A stretch of 64,000 bases of DNA, from the NCBI RefSeq assembly GCF_022836935.1, contig NZ_CP083241.1, forward strand, positions 124,001 through 188,000, read 5' to 3'. Under the pieces are notes generated by a model. That model did not search any database, was not told the origin of the DNA, and saw only the letters and a list, made by a program, of their open reading frames with translations. The position numbers and the translations under genes are program-made. Shown here in pieces: positions 58,253 to 64,000 of this stretch. Source of the stretch: Ancylobacter polymorphus (GTDB lineage: Bacteria; Pseudomonadota; Alphaproteobacteria; Rhizobiales; Xanthobacteraceae). Each line of letters starts with the position of its first letter. Position 1 is the stretch's first letter.

Positions 58253-58820
58253 CACGGATAAACTGCCAATACGGCATGTTTTCCGTGACGATAAGCATGA
58301 ACCGATTCGACGCAAGCGTTTAGTGGTTAACGAGACCTTACCAGCACGAAAGCGCCAGTGGCACCGGCCTGCTGACATTGAAGAACTTGGCGTGTTGTCA
58401 ATACCTTGACCAAGATGCATTCCGCGACAGGACGCTTTCGGCCGGCTAGGGCGGGCCAAAATTGTCAGTCACGCCCGCTCGCTTTGTCACCCCCAATTGC
58501 CTTCCGGTAGAGCATTCACCGGCCTCAACGCGCCGTCCGACCGGTCACGCCCGATTCCCTCCGCGAACGCGAATGAACCCCAGCCTTCAACCGCGCCAAC
58601 TCGTGGCCGAAACGCAGCAGATTTTATCTGTAATCGTTAGAAATCATTGATCTTGCATCACAATTCGGTTGAGCTAAGGCTAGCACTGCTTTTCCTTTAC
58701 AACGCGGCGCGCAGCCCATCAGCGGCGTTCGCCTTCCACCGGTAACCGCCTTGGCTCCTTGCGTGATCAACCATCGGCTCTGGACGGCATGCGCCCACGC
58801 CCGCGCCGGAGGAGGGGACC
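58253..58820. other. Divergent intergenic region between repA and the ECF sigma gene
   Basis: About 570 bases with no supported gene. The left part must hold the repA promoter and RepA operator. An AT-rich stretch at 58615-58680 (TTTTATCTGTAATCG, AGAAATCATTGATC) probably belongs to the promoter of the sigma factor gene; no Fur or Irr box can be named with confidence. Confidence 0.4.
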
Positions 58821-59333
58821 ATGCCTAGGGCGCTCAACCATTGGCTCGGAGAGCTTTACCGGCGCCATCACCGCGACCTCGTGCGGTTCGCCGCCCGGCT
58901 GGTGGGGGATCGCGACGGCGGCGAGGAAGTGGTGCAGAATGCCTATCTGCGGCTCGCCGGCCGCTCCGCGCAGGCGGTGGCGATCGAGCATCCCAAGACC
59001 TATGCGTTTGCCGCGACCCGCACCGCCGCCATCGACTTCACTGCCCGGCGCCACGCCGAATGGCTTCACCGGGTCGACATTGAGGAAATCGACGCGCTGG
59101 CCGCCCGCGGCGATTGCGAGGGCGACCTGCACCACCGGCGCCGCATCGTCCGGCTCGCTGTGCTGCTGAACGAACTGCCGCCGGCCTGCCAGAGGGCTTT
59201 CGTGATGAACAAGCTGGAAGGCCGTGGCCATCGCGAGATCGCCGCGCATCTCGGCGTCTCCGTCAGCATGGTGGAGAAGCACATCCTGCGTGCGCTCATC
59301 CATTGCCGGGACCTCATGCGCGACGAGGAGTGA
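58821..59333 (+). CDS. ECF sigma factor, FecI-like
   Basis: A 170-residue extracytoplasmic-function sigma factor. Region 2 is YRRHHRDLVRFAARLVGDRD with GGEEVVQNAYLRLA; region 4 is LPPACQRAFVMNKLEGRGHR and EIAAHLGVSVSMVEKHILRAL. It directs RNA polymerase to the receptor promoter when released by the FecR-like protein encoded next. First gene of a FecI-FecR-receptor signalling set. Confidence 0.92.
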   Translation: MPRALNHWLGELYRRHHRDLVRFAARLVGDRDGGEEVVQNAYLRLAGRSAQAVAIEHPKTYAFAATRTAAIDFTARRHAEWLHRVDIEEIDALAARGDCEGDLHHRRRIVRLAVLLNELPPACQRAFVMNKLEGRGHREIAAHLGVSVSMVEKHILRALIHCRDLMRDEE

Positions 59334-59417
59334 GGAAAGGCCATTGAGGATTTCGCGCGTGACAGGCGTCTATAGGGGTGTGCCTTTGTCCCATTCTGTT
59401 GCGAGACGCCCTTGGTA

Positions 59418-60392
59418 ATGTCGCCGCCCCATCGCCCGTCCTACCCGCCCCGTGCCCTGTCGGACGAGGCGCTGGCTTTCATCGTGCGCCTGCATTCCGG
59501 CGAGACGCAGCCGGCGGTTCTTGCCGCCTTCACGGCGTGGCGGCAACTGAGCCCCGACCACGAGGCGGCGGCACGGGAGGCGGAGCAGCTCTGGGGCGAT
59601 GCGTCGCTTCTGCACCAGGATGCCCGCAGCGGCCTCATCCGCCCGGGCCCGGGCCGGCGCGCCGGCGACGGCCTGTCGCGACGCGACCTGCTGGCGGGAG
59701 CCGCCGGGCTCGGCCTCGCCGGCGCCGGCGGGGCGTGGCTCGCGGGACGGCTGGGGCCGCGTGCCGACATCGCCACCGGAACCGGTGACGTGCGGACGGT
59801 CACACTGGCCGACCGCTCTCAAGTCACGTTGAACGCCCGCACGGCGCTCGCGCTCGATTTCACCGCCGAACGGCGCGAGGTGCGGCTGCTCGAAGGGCAG
59901 GCGTTTTTCGACGTGGCGGCCGATTCCTCGCGGCCGTTCGAGGTGGTGGCGGGGGAGAGCCGGCTGCAGGCGCTAGGCACCGCCTTCGATGTCGACGCCA
60001 ATCGCGGCGACGGCTCGGTGGCGGTGAGTGTCGTCGAACATGCGGTGCGCGTGACAGGAGCGGACGAACGCACGCTGAAGGCGGGCGAGCGCCTGCGCGT
60101 CGGTGCGGATGGGCGCCTCGGGCCGGTCACGTTGCAGCCGGCCGATATCACTCTCGCCTGGCGCTCGGGTTTTTACATCGCGCAGGACCGTTCGCTCTCG
60201 GACATCATCGCGGCGCTGCGTCCCTACCATTCCGGCTGGATCATTGCCCGCGGCGCCGGCCTCGACACGCTGCGCGTCAATGCCGTGCTCGACCTGCGCA
60301 CCCCCGAGGCGTCGCTTGCCGCTCTGGCGCAGGGGCTCCCGGTCCGGGTGATCCCGCTTTCGGCGTTCCTCACCATCGTCTCGGCGGCGTGA
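59418..60392 (+). CDS. FecR-like transmembrane anti-sigma regulator
   Basis: A FecR of about 324 residues. It has the N-terminal DUF4880 region (LSDEALAFIVRLHSGETQPA, FTAWRQLSPDHEAAAREAEQLW), a single hydrophobic segment about residues 93-112 (LLAGAAGLGLAGAGG) after SRRD, and the FecR domain (TGDVRTVTLADRSQVTLNART). The periplasmic C-terminus has the STN-contact region (FYIAQDRSLSDIIAAL). It relays ligand occupancy from the receptor to the sigma factor. ATG 59418 or the upstream TTG 59412. Confidence 0.9.
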   Translation: MSPPHRPSYPPRALSDEALAFIVRLHSGETQPAVLAAFTAWRQLSPDHEAAAREAEQLWGDASLLHQDARSGLIRPGPGRRAGDGLSRRDLLAGAAGLGLAGAGGAWLAGRLGPRADIATGTGDVRTVTLADRSQVTLNARTALALDFTAERREVRLLEGQAFFDVAADSSRPFEVVAGESRLQALGTAFDVDANRGDGSVAVSVVEHAVRVTGADERTLKAGERLRVGADGRLGPVTLQPADITLAWRSGFYIAQDRSLSDIIAALRPYHSGWIIARGAGLDTLRVNAVLDLRTPEASLAALAQGLPVRVIPLSAFLTIVSAA

Positions 60393-60509
60393 GCGCGATT
60401 TTTCTTCTGAGAGCGCTGAGGATTTCCCCGCCGCCTCCCGTCTTAGCCAGCGAGGAACCGGAAGACCCGGCAGGGCAGGGGCCTCGTCACGCGAGCGGAG
60501 ACAGGACGA

Positions 60510-63500
60510 ATGGCGGGCTTCAGGGGACGAAAGGGTGTTTTGTGGGCATGCCTGACGGCATCGACGATGCTGATGCCGCTGCATCTCGGCGCGGCGCAGG
60601 CGCAGCCGGCGGGCGCGGTCCAGCGCAGCTTCGACATACCGGCCCAGCCGCTCGGCGCGGCGCTGACCGCCTTCGCCCGCCAGACCGGCATCCAGTTCGC
60701 CTATCCCGCCTCGCTCACCTCCGGGCGGACCTCGCCGGCGCTGCGCGGCAGCTTCTCGCCGGAAGACGCGCTGGCGCGGCTGCTGGCCGGAAGCGGGCTG
60801 ATCTATGCCTTCACGGGCCCGGCCCGCGTGACGATCTCGGCGCCGGTCTCGGGCGGCGGCGTGGACAGTGCCGCCGACGGCGCGATCGCCCTTGACGCCA
60901 TCGACGTCTCCGGCGCCCGCGCGGCGGCGGACACGCCGTTCGAGACCCCGGGCTCCACCAACTACATCTCAGCCGAAGAGATCGAGCGCTTCCCGCCGCA
61001 GACCGCCGGCGCGTTGTTCCAGGGCACGCCGGGTGTCATTTCCGGCGGCGGCAATAACGGCGCCTCGATCGACCCGAACATTCGCGGCCTGCAGGGCCAG
61101 AACCGCGTCGCCACTACGATTGACGGCTCCCAGCAATCGACCTCCTCCTATCGCGGCTATTCCGGCATCGACAGCCGCACTTATGTCGACCCGGATCTCA
61201 TTTCGGGCATCACCGTCACCAAGGGCCCGGACGGCGCGGTCGCCGGGGCGATCGGCGGCACCATCGCCATGCAGACGCTGGACGTCGAGGACATTCTTCA
61301 GGCCGGCGAGCGTTGGGGCGTGCGTGTGCGCGGCGGGCTCGCCACCAATTCGGTCGCGCCGGTTGTCGGCGAAACGGCGGCGGTGTTCGGCGGCGGCGAC
61401 GGCGCGGCCATCACCAATGGCAGCTTCGCCCTCGCGGTGCGGGAGGAGAATGTCGACGTGATCGGCGCGGTGGTGCGGCGCAAGACCGGCAATTACTTTG
61501 CCGGCACGCAGGGCTCCCTCACCACCACCGACTATCTCGGAAACGAGGTGCCGCTGTCGAATTACGGCCATGGCCAGCTTGTCTACAACACCTCGGAAGA
61601 CGTGACCTCGGCGCTGCTGAAAGCCACTTTCCGCCCCACCGACGAGCAGGAACTGCAGATCGGCTATCTCTATTACGGCAACGAGTTCGGCGAGATTTCG
61701 CCTTCCGCGATCAATGCCGGAACCAATGTGACCTTCCAGATCCCGCTCAGCTCGGTCGCCATCAACCAGCTGACGGCGCGCTATCATTATGAGCCCGCCA
61801 ACAACGACCTCGTCGACCTCAAGATCAATGCCTACCTCTCCAACACCGATGAAAACAATGTCTTCGCCGTTCTCGGCACCACGCCGGAACTGCAGCAGCA
61901 ATCGAAGAATGTCGGCGTCAACGCCAGCAACACCTCGCATTTCATGCTGAAGGACACGCCGCTCGATCTCACCCTGGGCGGCTCATTCACCTATGAGGAC
62001 GCAGAGCCCGTATCCGTCGACACCTGGGCCGATGCGACGTGGTGGGCGATTCCGGCCGATGGCGACCGCACCATCGGCGCGCTGTTCGCCCGCGTGAACT
62101 GGGAGCCGACCCCGTGGCTCGCCTTGGCGGCGGGGGTGGAATACCTCGCCTATGACACCAACTTCACCGGCACGACCTATTACGCGACCGACGAACCCTT
62201 CAGCGGCTATTCCGGCGATGGCTTCAGCCCGAGCGCCAGCATCACCGTGACGCCACTTGAGGGCTGGCAGATCTATGGCCAGTACCAGAGCGGCATCCGC
62301 CCGCCCAGCGTGCGCGAGACCAGCCAGACCCGCGCCGACCAGGTGTTCACCAGCGATCTCGACGCCGAACAGGCGAGCAATTGGGAAGTGGGCACCAACT
62401 TCCTGCGCGACAATCTCTTCATGGAGGGCGACAAGGCCCGGCTGAAGCTCGCCTATTTCGACAATACCACGAACAACTATATCGGCCGCACCTTCACCGG
62501 TACGATGAGCCTGTTCAATTATGATTATGTGCGCTTCAAGGGCTTCGAAATTTCCGGCCGCTACGATGCCGGGCCGATCTTCACCGAATTCGGCTTCAAC
62601 TACTACACCGACTACGAAGCTTGCCTCGATGACGGCACCTGCCTCGACTACACTCTGCCGGCCGATTACCTGACCAATCAGGTGCCCCCGCAGTTCACCG
62701 CGTCCTTCACCGCCGGCGCGCGGCTGTTCGACGACCGCGTGACCATTGGCGGCCGCGTCACCTATATGGGCGAGCGCCTCGCCCCCGTGGTGGATGACGG
62801 CTCCTATTTCGTCGTCACCAAGCTGTGGGAGCCCTACACGGTCGTCGATGCCTTCGTGCAGTGGAAGCTGAACGAGAACCTGACGCTGGATGTCAGCGCG
62901 CTGAACATTCTCGACGCCTATTATGTCGACGCGCTGAACAACACCGACATGCCCGCCCCCGGCCGCACCATCACCGCGACCCTGACTGGGCGCTTCGGCA
63001 GCGGCGAACCGCTGGCCCCGTTGCCGCTCGGCCTGCGGCTGAACAGCGAGGCGTGGACCGGGCTCTATGCCGGCGCCTCCGTCGGCTATGGCTTCGCGTC
63101 CATCGACGGCACGACGACGCTGGCGGATGGTAGTGCCAACGCCATTGCGGCGACGGAATCGGCGAACGAGACGCTCGACGGCATGCTGGGCGGTGGCCAG
63201 ATCGGCTACAATTACCAGTTCCGCAATGGGATCGTGCTCGGCGTCGAGGCGGATTTCAGCTGGCTCGCCCACAAGACCACGCATGCAGCGATCGCCACCG
63301 AGGCGCAGATCCTCATCGACAACGAGATGTGGCAGGCCAAGACGGATTATGCGTTCGACTGGCTCTCCACCATCCGCGCCAAGGCCGGCTATGCCCTCAA
63401 CGACCGGCTGTTCGTGTATGGCACCGGCGGCGTCGCCTTCCTGCGCGAGAGCGAGCAGCGCTCGCAATACATCGCCACCACGTCAGGGGCGAGCGTGCCG

Positions 63501-63860
63501 AACGGCCACACCACGACGCTCTATTTCACCGAGGCGACCGGTGCGACCCGCACCGGCTTCGCCGTGGGCGGCGGCGCCGAATACGCGCTCTCCGACCGCT
63601 GGTCGTTGAAGATGGACTATCTGTTCACCGGCTTCGGCAGCGAGAGCTTCCTGTTCCCCGGCGCCCGGGCCGGCGTCGGCAAAAGCTATTCGGTGCGCAC
63701 GGTCTGCCGGGCCAACAACTCGACCCCGCCATGCCCTGGGGGCAAAACGGTCATCATCACCCAAAACTTCACCGGCAGCTCCGAGACGGTGAATGGCCGC
63801 GAGGCCTCCAACGAGGCGGACCTGCAGATGCTCAAGATCGGCCTCAACTATCGTTTCTGA
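60510..63860 (+). CDS. TonB-dependent transducer/heme-type receptor fused to an Omp25-like beta-barrel
   Basis: A 1116-residue outer-membrane protein in four parts. A signal peptide (about 1-31) leads to an STN signalling domain (RSFDIPAQPLGAALTAFARQ ... LLAGSGLIYAF, about 34-115). A plug (EIERFPPQTAGALFQG, IRGLQGQNRVATTIDG, VTKGPDGAVAGAIGG) and a large TonB-receptor barrel follow, ending at ITATLTGRF (Phe829). After a short linker comes a second, Omp25/opacity-type barrel (WTGLYAGASVGYGF, GGGQIGYNYQF, VLGVEADFSW, LYGTGGVAF-like, AVGGGAEYALSDRWSLKMDY) ending LKIGLNYRF. The receptor part resembles heme receptors. Two barrels in one chain is highly unusual. Confidence 0.88.
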   Translation: MAGFRGRKGVLWACLTASTMLMPLHLGAAQAQPAGAVQRSFDIPAQPLGAALTAFARQTGIQFAYPASLTSGRTSPALRGSFSPEDALARLLAGSGLIYAFTGPARVTISAPVSGGGVDSAADGAIALDAIDVSGARAAADTPFETPGSTNYISAEEIERFPPQTAGALFQGTPGVISGGGNNGASIDPNIRGLQGQNRVATTIDGSQQSTSSYRGYSGIDSRTYVDPDLISGITVTKGPDGAVAGAIGGTIAMQTLDVEDILQAGERWGVRVRGGLATNSVAPVVGETAAVFGGGDGAAITNGSFALAVREENVDVIGAVVRRKTGNYFAGTQGSLTTTDYLGNEVPLSNYGHGQLVYNTSEDVTSALLKATFRPTDEQELQIGYLYYGNEFGEISPSAINAGTNVTFQIPLSSVAINQLTARYHYEPANNDLVDLKINAYLSNTDENNVFAVLGTTPELQQQSKNVGVNASNTSHFMLKDTPLDLTLGGSFTYEDAEPVSVDTWADATWWAIPADGDRTIGALFARVNWEPTPWLALAAGVEYLAYDTNFTGTTYYATDEPFSGYSGDGFSPSASITVTPLEGWQIYGQYQSGIRPPSVRETSQTRADQVFTSDLDAEQASNWEVGTNFLRDNLFMEGDKARLKLAYFDNTTNNYIGRTFTGTMSLFNYDYVRFKGFEISGRYDAGPIFTEFGFNYYTDYEACLDDGTCLDYTLPADYLTNQVPPQFTASFTAGARLFDDRVTIGGRVTYMGERLAPVVDDGSYFVVTKLWEPYTVVDAFVQWKLNENLTLDVSALNILDAYYVDALNNTDMPAPGRTITATLTGRFGSGEPLAPLPLGLRLNSEAWTGLYAGASVGYGFASIDGTTTLADGSANAIAATESANETLDGMLGGGQIGYNYQFRNGIVLGVEADFSWLAHKTTHAAIATEAQILIDNEMWQAKTDYAFDWLSTIRAKAGYALNDRLFVYGTGGVAFLRESEQRSQYIATTSGASVPNGHTTTLYFTEATGATRTGFAVGGGAEYALSDRWSLKMDYLFTGFGSESFLFPGARAGVGKSYSVRTVCRANNSTPPCPGGKTVIITQNFTGSSETVNGREASNEADLQMLKIGLNYRF

Positions 63861-64000
63861 CCATCGGATCCCGATCAAGCGGACAGGTTCCGCAATAGGG
63901 GAGGGTAGGGATCAGGTAGCGCAGGCAGCACACGCGGCGCTGGCGCGTGCCGTCGGCGAGGTAGCGCACCGGTTCGGCGAGCGGGTTGGCGGCACCATTG
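63844..64000 (-). CDS. FhuF-like siderophore-iron reductase, C-terminal end (start outside window)
   Basis: The last 52 codons of a leftward gene that enters from the right edge and overlaps the receptor stop by 17 bases. The translation contains RRVCCLRYLIPTLPYCGTCP, the C-C-x(10)-C-x(2)-C pattern that binds the [2Fe-2S] cluster in the FhuF C-terminal domain. FhuF reduces ferric siderophores in the cytoplasm, which fits the neighbouring receptor. Confidence 0.85.
   Translation of the reverse strand, partial: NGAANPLAEPVRYLADGTRQRRVCCLRYLIPTLPYCGTCPLDRDPMVRNDS

Noticed and set aside
61983..63467. About 490-codon minus-strand frame opposite the TonB receptor
   Set aside because: Low-complexity Val/Gly/Glu translation typical of antisense frames in GC-rich DNA; the receptor barrel is well supported.
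1..64000. tRNA or rRNA genes and attachment sites at tRNA genes
   Set aside because: No tRNA-like cloverleaf with T-loop GTTCRANNC and matching acceptor arms was recognised by eye next to either recombinase; a tRNAscan run would settle it.

Overview
The window is GC-rich alphaproteobacterial DNA. A repABC replication and partition cassette at 54.4-58.3 kb, together with DUF1403, an ScpB-like gene, many toxin-antitoxin pairs and mobile elements, shows that it comes from a large secondary replicon (megaplasmid or chromid) of a Hyphomicrobiales-type bacterium. Xanthobacteraceae or a relative is a guess from gene content, not a demonstrated placement.

Layout. (1) 1-10.5 kb: two converging OpuC/Osm-type (glycine-betaine-like) ABC importer operons. 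The minus-strand operon is interleaved with two CocE/NonD hydrolases and a nitrilase-family amidohydrolase, suggesting uptake plus hydrolysis of an ester- or amide-bearing quaternary-amine-like solute. (2) 10.8-20.5 kb: an accessory patchwork with a tyrosine recombinase, a RES/Xre toxin-antitoxin pair, a broken P-loop ATPase, a MobV-type mobilisation gene with a recognisable oriT, gene debris (FhuB-like permease, HTH regulator), an orphan Phd antitoxin, a WGR/exonuclease/phosphoesterase operon, an AbiEii-like pair whose catalytic aspartates appear replaced, HigBA with a double operator, and a remnant of a type I-C-like CRISPR array. (3) 20.5-27.6 kb: a siderophore uptake operon (TonB receptor, Tat-exported binding protein, siderophore-interacting reductase, permease, ATPase) with a divergent TetR regulator. 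(4) 27.9-36.2 kb: a tripartite tricarboxylate-type transporter plus four-carbon acid-sugar kinase/decarboxylase pathway with a divergent LysR regulator. (5) 36.2-38.5 kb: an IS5-like element nested in the target duplication of an IS701-like element, exactly at the LysR stop codon.

(6) 38.9-43.3 kb: a complete four-gene type II CBASS anti-phage operon: patatin phospholipase effector, DncV-like cyclase, E1-E2 fusion Cap2, JAB protease Cap3. (7) 43.8-54.3 kb: a second RES/Xre pair, ScpB and DUF1403, a cargo-free Tn5053/Tn402-like transposon (tniA, tniB, tniQ and a serine resolvase) with exact 5-bp target duplications, VapBC, a second and very similar tyrosine recombinase, and a PIN/AbrB pair whose toxin carries compensating frameshifts. 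(8) 54.4-58.3 kb: repA, a repD-like small frame with two parS palindromes, repB, an antisense ctRNA with its terminator, and repC with an AT-rich probable oriV. (9) 58.8-64 kb: a FecI/FecR/TonB-receptor surface-signalling system whose receptor is fused to an Omp25-like porin barrel, meeting the C-terminus of a FhuF-like ferric reductase that runs off the right edge.

Read together, the replicon backbone (repABC, recombinases, addiction modules) carries solute and iron uptake, a sugar-acid catabolic operon and an anti-phage island. All gene functions are read by eye from family motifs; no database search was run.
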